The notes under the pieces are model-generated. The model was not told where the DNA came from. It did not search any database and saw only the letters and a program-made list of their open reading frames with translations. A program made the translations under genes and the position numbers. This document shows, piece after piece, positions 1 to 9,281 of a stretch of DNA of 64,000 bases (positions are counted from its first letter, which is position 1; the number at the start of each line of letters is the position of its first letter). Origin of the DNA: Pseudobutyrivibrio xylanivorans (GTDB taxonomy: Bacteria > Bacillota > Clostridia > Lachnospirales > Lachnospiraceae); contig NZ_VTVE01000004.1 of NCBI RefSeq assembly GCF_010906925.1, positions 1 to 64,000 on the forward strand, read 5' to 3'.

Positions 1-2
1 AT

Positions 3-3000
3 AGAAGACTTGTAGAGATCAAAGAACCAGATCAAGCTACAAGAAGATTTACATACGATAGTGAAAATAGAATAAAGGATGTGATTAATCCAAAGGGAAT
101 TACATCTATCACAAATGAGTATGACAGCGAGGGACGTACTGTAAAGCAGAGCTTCCCTGATGAGACTGTTATGACTTATGAGTATGATGATGAAAAAAAG
201 ACCTGCACTGCTACAGAGCAGAATGGAAATAAGGTCATCTATACCCATGATGAGCTAGGTCGTCATACAAAGACTACCTACTATGATGGTGAGGAAAGAT
301 ATACTTACAACAACAGAAATCAAAAGACAAGCTATACAGATAAAAGAGGAAATACAACAAGATTTTCTTATGATAATAAGGGCCATCTGACAAAGGTGGT
401 AGATGCTTTAAGAAATAAAACCAGTATTACTTATAGAGCAGATGGTAAGCCACTTGCTGTAAAGGGAGCCAAGGGCGAGGAGTATCACTATGAGTACGAT
501 TTAGATGGAAAGCTTTTTGAAATAAGAAATCCTCTTAATGAGACTAATAGATTTATCTATAAAAATGGAAACCTTGCGAAGGCAAAAAATGCAAATGGGG
601 CAGCCACTTTATTTTCTTATGATGAAAGAGGTAACGTAAATACGGTAGAAGACCCAGATGGTGTTAAGACATCATATGAGTATGATGAGCTTAATCGTGT
701 CATCAAAACAGTAAGCCCTAGTGGAGAAGTAACTACCTTTGAGTACGATAGTGCTGATAGAATCACAAGGACAGTAGATGCTCTCGGTAATGAGCGAATC
801 TATACATACGATGCTGCGGGGAAGGTCACATCAGTAACAGAGCCAGATATGACTAAGAGGACTTTTGACATAAATGTCATGGGAAAAGTCTCTAGAGTAG
901 TAGATCAGGCAGGGCGAGTTACAGAAATTAAATATAACGTAATGGGTAAGCAGGAAAAGGTATGCTTGCCTAATGGTGGTGTGATTCTTTATGAGTACGA
1001 CCCACTTATGCGACTTACTAAAGTCACAGACCCAGAGGGAAGAACCAGGGGATATGACTATGATAAAAATGGAAATGTAGTTGCTGAGTACATAGGGGAT
1101 ATAAAAGTAAGAGCCCTTGAGTATGATGTGATGAATCGAGTGACAAAGGAGACAGATGCCCTTGGTCATACTAGAAGCTTTACTTACGATGAGGCAGGTC
1201 TTATTACTTCAGTAACTGATACTTTGGGAAATAAGAGTACTAGAGAATACGACCTCCTTGGACGAGTAACAAAAGAGATAGACCCTCTAGGAAATGAGAC
1301 AAGCTATACCTATACAAAGCTTGGAAATGTAGAGACAATCACTGATGCAGCAAGTAGAGTAAGAAGATTTGAGTACACAAGGGGCGGAAAGCTTACAGCT
1401 ATTTATTTTTGCGACAAGCTAGAGCAAGAGCTTTCTTACGATGTTGCCGGGAGAGTTTCTAAAAGAACGTTTGCTGATGGCTATGAAATCTCATATAGCT
1501 ACGATGCTTTAAGTAGAATTGAAAAAGTAAATGGAACTGATGGAAGAGCGGTATCATACGAGTATGATGCCATGGGAAGAGCAACAAAGGTATCAGATTC
1601 AGATAAAGATACTCTCTATACCTACACAGCTACAGGTCGCCTTAAAAGTGTAGTAGATGCTCTTTCAAATGAGACAGTTTATACATACGATGCACTTGAT
1701 AATCTAAAGAGTATCCATCGAGTGGATGGACTTGCTGATGCCAGTGAGACTAAAGAGGATAGACTTCCAAAGGTAGGAGAAGATGGTCATGTGACAATCT
1801 ACTCTTATAACCTAGCAGGCCAGCTTACAGAGGTAACAGACGCCTTAGGTCAGAAGGAAACCTATGAGTACGACCAGTATGGAAGACTTGTTACAAAGGT
1901 AGATAGAGACAATTATTCTACAGCCTATAGCTACAATGATTTGGGAAGAGTAACAAGAGTAGACTATGCAGATGGAAAGTCTGTGGCTTTATCTTATGAT
2001 GAACTTGGCAGATTAGATGAGTTTACAGATTGGCTTGGTACGACTTCAATTGAAAGAGATATCTTAGGTAGAGTTATTTCTGTAAGTGACTATAATGACA
2101 AGACCGTATCTTATGGTTACGGTAGTTTAAATGAAAGAACAGCAATAGTCTACCCAGATGGTAAAAAGGTAGATTACAGGTATGATGATAAACTTAGACT
2201 CACAGAGCTTGTATCAGGTGATGATAAGACAAGCTATAATTATGATGCGTATGGTAGATTAATTAAAAAGACTCTTCCAAATGGAAATGCACAGACCTTT
2301 GATTACTTTGTAGGAGGACTTCTTAAGTCTCTTGAAATGTATGATTCAAATGGGCTTATGGATAGATATACCTATGGATATGACAACAAAGGTAATCGAA
2401 CTAAGGTAAATCGATTTAGAAGAGATTTAGAGAATGTTTCTGGCGAATATATTTATGGATATGATTTAGAAAACAGGCTTACAGATGTAAGTCTTGATGG
2501 CAAGCTTATTCGTAAGTACGAATATGATGCATTTGGAAATCGAAGCAGATATATAGATGATGAAGAAGAAACAACCTATAGCTATGATAATATAGATAGG
2601 CTTCTTAAAACAGTAAACAGCTCAAAGACTATTTCTTATGAATATGATAGAAGAGGAAATAGGGTAGCCGAATTTGAAAATGGAATATTAGAAAAGAGGT
2701 TTTTATTTGATGCCACGAATATGCTTTCAAAGGTTGAAAGTGGCAAAGAAGTTGAGGCTATTTATAGCTACAACGGTATGGGAAAACGCGTGGCTATAAG
2801 CAAGCCAGATGAGCAGATAGAGTATCTCCTTGATTTAACAAAGGACTACCACAACATGCTAGAGCGTTCTGTAAATGGTGAGGCGGAATCATACATATAT
2901 GATAGCAATATAGTATCAATGTCAAAATCGGGAGAAGACTATTTCTACATGTTAGATGAGCTTGGAACTGGTATGTATCTGACTGGAACAGACGGAGCCG

Positions 3001-4028
3001 CTGTTTCAACTTTTGCATACGATGAATTCGGTAGAACTGTTAATCCAGGAAGTGGAAAGCATGAAGGAATTGCTTACACTAAAAGTGGAAATATCATCCA
3101 GCCGCTAGCATTCACAGGATATCAGCAGGATGAGATGACTGGCAATTATTATGCTCAGGCAAGATACTATGATGCTGAGGTGGGTAGGTTTGTTTCTAGA
3201 GATAAAGAGAGATTCATATATATCTATAATAGTAAAACAGAAAATTTATATTCATATTCAGAGAATAGACCGTTAAACTATATTGATCCAACAGGAAATA
3301 TAATATATACGCCATTGGAAGGCACGGAAGCCCATTTGATAATCGAAGAATATGCTTGTGAGACGTTGGGGGCATATACTGAATATAGGATAGATGGAGC
3401 TTCTTTCTGTGGCACAGGTCTATTTGGAAGGGCTGATATAATTTTGGTGAATGGATTAGATGCTGAGGTATATGAGATAAAACCAGTAACATATGCTAAT
3501 GGAAGTAGAAGAGCGCTAGCGATGATCCAAATAGAGACTTATGTAAATGCAATAAATAATGATGCGTATGATAATAAATTACGATTGGGAGTAGAAGGAG
3601 CTATTCCAGGAATAAGCTATGATTGTAGTTTTGAGAATATGTATGCACCATCTGTAGTTCATCCAGGAATGTATATACAGTATTATGCTGATGGAGATGG
3701 TCTTATTCTCTATAGATATGTAGAAAAAGAGAAGATTCCAGATAATTATCAGCAAATAGTTATGTCAGAAGAGCTAGAATCAAAATTAGAGAAACGTGTA
3801 AAACAAGTTAAGTTTGCAACAGTTTTAATTCAAGCATTAGTAGCATGGAATAGAATAAATACAGCATCTGATGCATCGTCGACATATGCAGGGCAGGATT
3901 TGCTTTATTGTGAGGACGGTGAATATACCTATACTTATGAGTTGCACAACACTCCGACGCAAGACTTTCTTGATTCGTTCTTTTTGGGTTTACCTATGGA
4001 TGGGATGATGCCTGTTCCAGTGCTATAG
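3..4028 (+). CDS. RHS/YD-repeat toxin protein, 5' end outside window, nuclease-like C-terminal domain
   Basis: The frame is open from base 3, so the start lies upstream; the GTG at 81 is only the first in-window start. Most of the protein is YD repeats (many GRxxxxxYDxxG units), which form the RHS shell that encloses a toxin. The core ends near 3299 with the usual ARYYD...GRFVSRD and YIDPTGN motifs. The last ~240 residues are unrelated to YD repeats and AT-richer, as expected of an exchangeable toxin tip. This tip has GRADIILVN then VYEIKP: Asp codon 3435, Glu 3474, Lys 3480, a D-Xn-E-x-K pattern of PD-(D/E)XK nucleases. The DNase assignment is inferred from that motif. The next gene, 25 bp on, is the likely immunity gene. 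Confidence 0.9.
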   Translation, partial: RRLVEIKEPDQATRRFTYDSENRIKDVINPKGITSITNEYDSEGRTVKQSFPDETVMTYEYDDEKKTCTATEQNGNKVIYTHDELGRHTKTTYYDGEERYTYNNRNQKTSYTDKRGNTTRFSYDNKGHLTKVVDALRNKTSITYRADGKPLAVKGAKGEEYHYEYDLDGKLFEIRNPLNETNRFIYKNGNLAKAKNANGAATLFSYDERGNVNTVEDPDGVKTSYEYDELNRVIKTVSPSGEVTTFEYDSADRITRTVDALGNERIYTYDAAGKVTSVTEPDMTKRTFDINVMGKVSRVVDQAGRVTEIKYNVMGKQEKVCLPNGGVILYEYDPLMRLTKVTDPEGRTRGYDYDKNGNVVAEYIGDIKVRALEYDVMNRVTKETDALGHTRSFTYDEAGLITSVTDTLGNKSTREYDLLGRVTKEIDPLGNETSYTYTKLGNVETITDAASRVRRFEYTRGGKLTAIYFCDKLEQELSYDVAGRVSKRTFADGYEISYSYDALSRIEKVNGTDGRAVSYEYDAMGRATKVSDSDKDTLYTYTATGRLKSVVDALSNETVYTYDALDNLKSIHRVDGLADASETKEDRLPKVGEDGHVTIYSYNLAGQLTEVTDALGQKETYEYDQYGRLVTKVDRDNYSTAYSYNDLGRVTRVDYADGKSVALSYDELGRLDEFTDWLGTTSIERDILGRVISVSDYNDKTVSYGYGSLNERTAIVYPDGKKVDYRYDDKLRLTELVSGDDKTSYNYDAYGRLIKKTLPNGNAQTFDYFVGGLLKSLEMYDSNGLMDRYTYGYDNKGNRTKVNRFRRDLENVSGEYIYGYDLENRLTDVSLDGKLIRKYEYDAFGNRSRYIDDEEETTYSYDNIDRLLKTVNSSKTISYEYDRRGNRVAEFENGILEKRFLFDATNMLSKVESGKEVEAIYSYNGMGKRVAISKPDEQIEYLLDLTKDYHNMLERSVNGEAESYIYDSNIVSMSKSGEDYFYMLDELGTGMYLTGTDGAAVSTFAYDEFGRTVNPGSGKHEGIAYTKSGNIIQPLAFTGYQQDEMTGNYYAQARYYDAEVGRFVSRDKERFIYIYNSKTENLYSYSENRPLNYIDPTGNIIYTPLEGTEAHLIIEEYACETLGAYTEYRIDGASFCGTGLFGRADIILVNGLDAEVYEIKPVTYANGSRRALAMIQIETYVNAINNDAYDNKLRLGVEGAIPGISYDCSFENMYAPSVVHPGMYIQYYADGDGLILYRYVEKEKIPDNYQQIVMSEELESKLEKRVKQVKFATVLIQALVAWNRINTASDASSTYAGQDLLYCEDGEYTYTYELHNTPTQDFLDSFFLGLPMDGMMPVPVL

Positions 4029-4053
4029 TGAGAAAAGAAAAAGGAGATTCACT

Positions 4054-4764
4054 ATGAATAATTCGGCTAAAAAGAAGATAATTGAAAAGATAGTAGTAGA
4101 AGATGCCAAAAAACATGGATTTACATGCAAAAGTATAAGAGGTGGTTTAGGGATAAAGTATTTGGCTATATTCGGAAGAAAGAAGAATGGCGTTGCTCAA
4201 GGATTTGATATATATGAAAACGTGATTAAGGAAGGCAATTTAACGATGCTTATCATGGGTAAAAAAATAGAGACAACTTATCATGATGAAGAATCTTTTG
4301 AAATTGCAATGAAGTATTACGCTGATTATTTAAACAATCATGGATATGAAGATTTAGATGCAAATGCGGTAGCTCCTCGATTTGAAACTCCAGATAGAAT
4401 CAGATTACGTGATGAGTACGTAATTATGGCACAGCATTTTAATGAAAAATGTGGGAATTTGAATGACGATGGGTATCTGGAAGAGGTTAGGCAATATCTT
4501 ACGGAAACATTCAATTATGATTTTGAAGAGGTAAAAGAGGACTTATTATTAATTACTGCAGCTTTTGCAACATATATAGCAAGGATATATTCTAATGCAA
4601 CTTTAAAGGAGGCTGATAATGATCTCTTGTTGGTTCATATAAGTACCACTTCATACGGAAGAGTTATGGAGAGATATTTTAATCCATTGAATACTATTAA
4701 AGGAATCTATGATAGGAAAGATATTAGTTTACTTGATATATTTCTTGGGTATTTTAAAAAATAG
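4054..4764 (+). CDS. Candidate immunity protein for the RHS nuclease tip
   Basis: This is a 236-residue soluble, acidic protein with no signal peptide or membrane segment. AAAGGAGATTC supplies a ribosome site before ATG 4054. It starts 25 bp after the RHS stop, exactly where polymorphic-toxin immunity genes sit. I recognise no family; the N-terminal half (KYLAIFGRKKNGVAQGFDIY) is predicted alpha/beta and the C-terminal half is mostly helical. The immunity role rests on position only. Confidence 0.7.
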   Translation: MNNSAKKKIIEKIVVEDAKKHGFTCKSIRGGLGIKYLAIFGRKKNGVAQGFDIYENVIKEGNLTMLIMGKKIETTYHDEESFEIAMKYYADYLNNHGYEDLDANAVAPRFETPDRIRLRDEYVIMAQHFNEKCGNLNDDGYLEEVRQYLTETFNYDFEEVKEDLLLITAAFATYIARIYSNATLKEADNDLLLVHISTTSYGRVMERYFNPLNTIKGIYDRKDISLLDIFLGYFKK

Positions 4765-4832
4765 TAGCCAAGCAAAAAGAAGCGCAGTGATTGACTCTAT
4801 TGCAGCATAGTCAAGTAAATGGACAAATCTAT

Positions 4833-4855
4833 AATGGACCACTAACCCCGTCCCC
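4833..4855 (+). repeat. REP-like palindrome copy 1 (right arm missing)
   Basis: This copy has the left arm AATGGACCA and the core CTAACCCCGTCCCC. The expected right arm TTGGTTCATT is replaced by ATGGATCC, which begins the displaced RHS fragment. It therefore marks the left junction of that fragment. Confidence 0.75.
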
Positions 4856-6712
4856 ATGGATCCAGGTGGAAATATAGCAAGCATGACAAGTATAGATAAG
4901 GAAGGTGTACTTGATAAATACTTCTATACATACGATAACAGCGGATACATCTCTGAGATTAATAGAAACAGAAGAGCGCTTGATGCTGTATCAGGAAAAT
5001 ATGAGTATAGCTATGATGCAATAGGTCGCTTAATAAAGTCCACACTTGATGGTGCCATAAAGGCAGAGTATCAGTACGATGCATTTGGAAATAGAACATC
5101 TCTTACAGAAGGAAACACAAGTACAACTTATAGCTACGATGTGCTTGATAGACTTCTTGAGGTAAATGAACTAAATAACAACCAGTCTGTTGTCAAAACC
5201 TACGACTATGATAAGAGAGGCAATCAGACAAATGAGTATGTAGATGGTGTTTTAAATAAGACCTTTACTTTTGATGCAACAGGAATGATGTCAAAGGTAA
5301 CTGATGCAGTAAAAGGTCAGCAGGAAGATCTTTATAATGGACTTGGATTTAGAGTAGAAACAACAAGACCTGAAGAGCATATCGAATATCTCTGCGATTT
5401 ATCAAAGGATTACTTTAACCTTTTAGAGCGCACAGTAAATGGAGAAAAAGAAAGCTTTGTCTATGATAAAAATGTAATTTCAATGTCAAAGAAAGGAAGC
5501 AACTTCTACTACCTTCAGGATGAGCTTGGAAGCCCAATGTATCTAACAGGTACAGATGGAGTAGCAGTATCCTCATATGCCTTTGATGACTTTGGAAGAA
5601 ACATAGACCCAAGAACAGGCAAGCAAAAGCATGGCTATACCAAAGATGGCAACATCATTCAGCCATTTGCCTTCACAGGCTACCAGGAGGATGAATTCTC
5701 AGGCCTTAAGTTTGCCCAGGCTAGATTCTATGATGCAAGGGTAGGTAGATTTGAGTCTAGAGATAAGGTAAAGGGATTCACACATGCTCCATTTACCCTT
5801 AATAACTATAGCTACTGTTTCAATAATCCACTTGGATTAGTAGATAGAGATGGCAACTGGCCAGAATTGTTAGAAAACGCTTGTGACTGGGTAGCCGATA
5901 AAGCAAGTGATGCCGGAAAAGCGATTAGTGATGCTGCAAGTGATGCCGGAAAAGCGATTAGTGATGCTGCAAGTGGCGCCAAAAAAGCGATTGGAGATTT
6001 TGCAGAAGATACAGTAAACGGAGTAAAAGCAGTAGGAAAATTTGTATATGAACATCCTAAGGAAATCGCTATTACAGCAGCAGCTGTGGGTGTAACGCTT
6101 GCAACAGGCGGCGCAGGAGCTGCATTATTTGTTGCAGGAGCTAGCGTGACCTGTGGAGCAGTGAATGCATATACTACTGAAGGAGATAAACAAGATGCTT
6201 TTGCGCAAGGAATGATGCTTACATCAGTAGGTTTGACAGCCGGATATCTTAATCCCGCAGGAACTGCAATGGGACTTGGTGGACAATTTGCAGCTGATGT
6301 CTTTATTAACAATAAAATATCTTCACCAGAAGTATATGTAGCAGCAGCTGTTGGAGGTTCAGTGGGGAATATTGATGTGAAGGGCGCGAATGCACTTGGA
6401 GGCATGGCAGCTGGATTAACTAATAACATTCTTTCGGGAGAAAGGATTTCGATATTTGATGTTATTCGATCAGGAGTTATTGGGGGTATGTTTGATGGTC
6501 TAAACCTTGGATTAGAAATCTCACCTGCTTCAATAAAGTATGGAATAAACTCTATTTTTAATCCTCTTTATTATTCTTCAAATGCAGGCGGCCAGACTAT
6601 TGGAAATATATTGGATGACATAGGAAGAGCGGTATTTGGGCTGAATGGAAGTAGCGATATAGGAATGAATATATTAAATTCGATTACCGATGAAATATGT
6701 TCAGATGATTAG
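4856..6712 (+). CDS. Displaced (orphan) RHS tip with hydrophobic C-terminal toxin-like domain
   Basis: The 618 residues begin in the middle of an RHS core, homologous to the last ~350 core residues of the upstream RHS protein (YDAFGNR, DELG.PMYLTGTDG, ARFYDARVGRFESRD). The C-terminal ~270 residues are different: amphipathic AISDAAS repeats, then a Gly/Ala-rich hydrophobic stretch (VTLATGGAGAALFVAG), suggesting membrane insertion. ATG 4856 abuts repeat copy 1 and has no Shine-Dalgarno (CCGTCCCC lies upstream), so translation is doubtful. This matches orphan RHS tips known in other bacteria, which act as a store for recombination. The following genes encode small membrane proteins that could be immunity partners. 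Confidence 0.75.
   Translation: MDPGGNIASMTSIDKEGVLDKYFYTYDNSGYISEINRNRRALDAVSGKYEYSYDAIGRLIKSTLDGAIKAEYQYDAFGNRTSLTEGNTSTTYSYDVLDRLLEVNELNNNQSVVKTYDYDKRGNQTNEYVDGVLNKTFTFDATGMMSKVTDAVKGQQEDLYNGLGFRVETTRPEEHIEYLCDLSKDYFNLLERTVNGEKESFVYDKNVISMSKKGSNFYYLQDELGSPMYLTGTDGVAVSSYAFDDFGRNIDPRTGKQKHGYTKDGNIIQPFAFTGYQEDEFSGLKFAQARFYDARVGRFESRDKVKGFTHAPFTLNNYSYCFNNPLGLVDRDGNWPELLENACDWVADKASDAGKAISDAASDAGKAISDAASGAKKAIGDFAEDTVNGVKAVGKFVYEHPKEIAITAAAVGVTLATGGAGAALFVAGASVTCGAVNAYTTEGDKQDAFAQGMMLTSVGLTAGYLNPAGTAMGLGGQFAADVFINNKISSPEVYVAAAVGGSVGNIDVKGANALGGMAAGLTNNILSGERISIFDVIRSGVIGGMFDGLNLGLEISPASIKYGINSIFNPLYYSSNAGGQTIGNILDDIGRAVFGLNGSSDIGMNILNSITDEICSDD
5903..5994 (+). repeat. In-frame 33-bp tandem repeat in the orphan RHS tip
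   Basis: Two identical 33-bp units (5903-5935 and 5936-5968) encode ASDAGKAISDA and are followed by a degenerate third unit. They form an amphipathic helical linker between the RHS core and the hydrophobic tip, and could change in number by slippage. Confidence 0.85.
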
Positions 6713-6739
6713 CGAATATTTTAAGTTGAGGATATTAGT

Positions 6740-7204
6740 ATGGATTATCAAAGTATTTTTAATTTATATTTTTATTTGATTTTAGTTGGTTTCCTAGGGA
6801 TGCTAACAGTAACAATTGTTTTGTGGAAAAGCAAATCAGACTTTGACAAGTACGAAAAGATTCGAAATAGCAAGTATAAAGAGCAGATTATTTTGGGTTA
6901 TAGACTTGTCTTTACAGCAGTTACAATAATAGCGCTATTTACAGTAGTAGTTCCTTTAGTGAGTGATAAAAAAAGTATTAATAATAAAACTTATAATATT
7001 GATTATGGTCAGGTAGTTTATATATCGAAAGATAGAGGACCATATGGATTAACAAAACTATTTCGTATCGAAACTGACGGGAAAATATTAGAAGTTGATG
7101 TATTAAAACGAGATAAGAAAATTTTAAAAGGTGATTACGTGAAAGTAACTTGGCTAGAAAATTCTAAAGAGGCAGTCGTGGAAAAATGCGATAAAGAGGA
7201 ATAA
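6740..7204 (+). CDS. Small membrane protein, family A copy 1 (putative immunity)
   Basis: This 154-residue protein has two N-terminal TM segments (about residues 8-29 and 52-72) and a soluble tail with FRIETDGKILEVDVL and DYVKVTWLE, which looks like a small beta domain. GAGGATATT lies before the ATG. It is the first of three paralogues of identical length, all ending VEKCDKEE with the stop codon inside a palindromic repeat. It follows a hydrophobic RHS tip, so an immunity role against a membrane-acting toxin is plausible but not shown. Confidence 0.75.
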   Translation: MDYQSIFNLYFYLILVGFLGMLTVTIVLWKSKSDFDKYEKIRNSKYKEQIILGYRLVFTAVTIIALFTVVVPLVSDKKSINNKTYNIDYGQVVYISKDRGPYGLTKLFRIETDGKILEVDVLKRDKKILKGDYVKVTWLENSKEAVVEKCDKEE

Positions 7205-7235
7205 TGGACCACTAACCCCGTCCCCTTGGTTCATT
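7203..7235 (+). repeat. REP-like palindrome copy 2
   Basis: A complete copy: left arm AATGGACCA, core CTAACCCCGTCCCC, right arm TTGGTTCATT. The arms are near-perfect inverted repeats. It starts within the stop codon of the upstream gene. Confidence 0.85.
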
Positions 7236-7343
7236 AAAGATGATTCGTTTTCTTTGATATTAATATTGTTGACACTGTTTTTTGAAGGCATGTCTGTTTT
7301 CTTTTTTGCAATATTTGAAATTGGAATGCGACATATCTCGTGA
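7230..7343 (+). pseudogene. Short hydrophobic frame after repeat copy 2, possible toxin-tail remnant
   Basis: The frame runs through the repeat's right arm and gives FIKDDSFSLILILL..., a hydrophobic peptide of about 37 residues ending TGA. It has no start signal. I read it as the tail of a lost RHS tip, by analogy with the stubs after copies 3 and 4. The rest of the gap up to 7403 shows no gene. Confidence 0.3.
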
Positions 7344-7403
7344 AAAATACGGGGCAATAAAGGACTGCTTAACTTCAGTAGCTTCTAAGGATGGTTTGAT
7401 TAG

Positions 7404-7997
7404 ATGATAGATTCAGGCTTAAAAAAATATGCGGGATTAATTAAGCTATACATTTTTATGCTAGCTGTTGTAAGTGTACCTGATATTTTCATGTCAATAA
7501 TGTCGAACAAAAACCAAGAGATATCTATGGTCCAATGTGGACTTTTGACATTATTATGTGTGCTTTCGGTATATGCTGAGAAGAGCAAACTTGATGTGAA
7601 TAAAATACAAATTATCTTAGCAGTAGCTACAGTAATTGTTTTTTCGGGTAGCTATATTGTTGTTGTTCGACAGTTATTTGTTATGGGGATATCATTGCTT
7701 TTTTCATTATTAACATTTCCAATCGTAATTATTGCTTGGATTATATGTTATAAATATAATCGTTCCACTAGAAAAGGAACGACTCAAGGAACGACAGTAA
7801 CTCAAACATCTATTATTTCAACAATAGCAGCAGCGTCATTTTTATTTGGTAGAAAGTATATTGTAGACTCAAGTCCAGAAAAATTTGCATGTATTTGGAT
7901 GATTGGTACTATTTTTCTTATGTTAATGATGGTGTGGTTTTATTCTTTTGTGGTTGTAAAAATAAAGAATATAGAAGAAGAGAATAAAGATAACTAA
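7404..7997 (+). CDS. Polytopic membrane protein, family B copy 1
   Basis: This 197-residue protein has about five TM segments, a charged loop (KYNRSTRKGTTQGTT) and a conserved end VVVKIKNIEEENKDN. It is paralogous to the protein at 8634. Upstream is GGATGGTTTGATTAG rather than a strong Shine-Dalgarno. It sits 36 bp before family A copy 2, so B and A are probably cotranscribed. No known family was recognised; a membrane immunity role is inferred from context. Confidence 0.7.
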   Translation: MIDSGLKKYAGLIKLYIFMLAVVSVPDIFMSIMSNKNQEISMVQCGLLTLLCVLSVYAEKSKLDVNKIQIILAVATVIVFSGSYIVVVRQLFVMGISLLFSLLTFPIVIIAWIICYKYNRSTRKGTTQGTTVTQTSIISTIAAASFLFGRKYIVDSSPEKFACIWMIGTIFLMLMMVWFYSFVVVKIKNIEEENKDN

Positions 7998-8033
7998 TAC
8001 CACAAATAGATGGTGAAGCTAAGGGGTATTAGT

Positions 8034-8498
8034 ATGGATTATCAAAGTATTTTTAATTTTTATTTTTATTTTAATATAGTTGGATTCTTTGGAATGTTAA
8101 TAGCAACAATTGTTATGTGGATAAGCAAATCAGGCTATGATAAGTACGAAAAGATCCGAAACAGCAAGTATAAAAAACAGATTATTATGGGTTATAGACT
8201 TGTCTTTACCGCAGTTACATTAATGGGGTTATTTACAGCAGTAGTTCCACTAGGGAGTGATAAAAAAAGTATTAATAATAAAACGTATAATGTTGATTAT
8301 GGTGAGGTAGTTTACATATCGGAAGATAAAGGACCATTTGGATTGAAGAAACTATTTCGTATTGAAATTGACGGAGAAACTTTAGAAGTTGATGTAATAA
8401 AAAGAGATAAGGGAATTTTAGAAGGCGATGATGTTAAAGTGACTTGGTTAGAGCATTCCAAAAGTGCAGTCGTGGAAAAATGCGATAAAGAGGAATAA
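8034..8498 (+). CDS. Small membrane protein, family A copy 2
   Basis: This is a 154-residue paralogue of the 6740 gene with the same two N-terminal TM segments and C-terminal EVDVIKRDKGILEGDDVKV. The start is placed at ATG 8034 (MDYQSIF) to match copy 1; an in-frame start at 8010 would add eight residues. The sequence upstream (GAAGCTAAGGGGTATTAGT) is nearly the same before copy 3, showing that the B-A unit was duplicated as a block. Confidence 0.75.
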   Translation: MDYQSIFNFYFYFNIVGFFGMLIATIVMWISKSGYDKYEKIRNSKYKKQIIMGYRLVFTAVTLMGLFTAVVPLGSDKKSINNKTYNVDYGEVVYISEDKGPFGLKKLFRIEIDGETLEVDVIKRDKGILEGDDVKVTWLEHSKSAVVEKCDKEE

Positions 8499-8529
8499 TG
8501 GATCACTAACCCCGTCCCCTTGGTTCATT
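8497..8529 (+). repeat. REP-like palindrome copy 3
   Basis: A complete copy with left arm AATGGATCA, core CTAACCCCGTCCCC and right arm TTGGTTCATT. It begins in the stop region of family A copy 2, as copies 2 and 4 do for their A genes. Confidence 0.85.
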
Positions 8530-8534
8530 AAACT

Positions 8535-8624
8535 ATTAGACAGCATGCAAAAGATTTTGTTTATGATAATGCGGAGAAAGTAGAATCTGTTGTTTCTGAC
8601 GGAATAGATTGGGTAAAAGGATAG
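8535..8624 (+). pseudogene. RHS toxin-tail remnant after repeat copy 3
   Basis: An open frame without a start gives IRQHAKDFVYDNAEKVES then a C-terminal DWVKG and TAG. The composition and the DWV motif resemble the start of the orphan RHS tip (CDWVADKASDAGKAI). It is best read as a leftover piece of a former RHS C-terminus trapped between the repeat and the family B gene. Confidence 0.4.
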
Positions 8625-8633
8625 TTTGATTAA

Positions 8634-9257
8634 ATGATTGATTCTGATTTAAGAAAACACGTTGGAATAATAAAGGCATATACCATAATGCTAGCTATTG
8701 TATGTGTACCGGATATTATTATGTCAATAGTATTAGATAAGGTTGAGGAATTGTATATGAATCAGGTGTTACCGACAATTCAGTGTGGTCTCATGACATT
8801 ACTGTGTGTGCTGATAGTATATACAGAGAAGGCAAAACTTGATTTGAAAAAGCTACAGATTATATTAATGATAGCCACGGTGATTGCTTTTATTGGCTAC
8901 TATAGTAATATTGTACGTCAGTTGTTTGTCATGGGGAAGTCATGGCTTTTTTCATTCTTAATATTTCCTATTATAATCATCGTATGGATTATATCTTTTA
9001 AATATAATAAATCCAATGCAAAAAAGAACATACAAAACGCAACCGCGACTCAAACCTCTATTATTTCGACGGTAGCAGCTGCTACATTGTTGTTTAGTAG
9101 AAAACATTTGAAAGGTTCAAGCCCAGAACAGTTTGCGCATATTGACCTGATAGCTGCTATTGCATTTATGATATTTACAGTGTATATATATTCTTTTGTG
9201 GTTGTAAAAATAAAGAATATAGAAGAAGAGAACAAAGATAACTGTTACTACAAATAG
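8634..9257 (+). CDS. Polytopic membrane protein, family B copy 2
   Basis: This 207-residue paralogue of the 7404 protein has about five TM segments. Shared blocks are VCVPDIIMSI, RQLFVMG.SWLFS and the end VVVKIKNIEEENKDN, here with a CYYK extension. It has an insertion after DIIMSIV compared with copy 1. It is 24 bp upstream of family A copy 3. The divergence between copies suggests an old duplication, possibly matched to different toxin variants. Confidence 0.7.
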   Translation: MIDSDLRKHVGIIKAYTIMLAIVCVPDIIMSIVLDKVEELYMNQVLPTIQCGLMTLLCVLIVYTEKAKLDLKKLQIILMIATVIAFIGYYSNIVRQLFVMGKSWLFSFLIFPIIIIVWIISFKYNKSNAKKNIQNATATQTSIISTVAAATLLFSRKHLKGSSPEQFAHIDLIAAIAFMIFTVYIYSFVVVKIKNIEEENKDNCYYK

Positions 9258-9281
9258 AGGGTGAAGCTAAGGGCTATTAGT

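Noticed and set aside
5812-6429. Minus-strand frame of 205 codons opposite the orphan RHS tip
   Set aside because: It mirrors the Ala-rich repeats on the + strand, has no ribosome site, and overlaps a well-supported reading frame.
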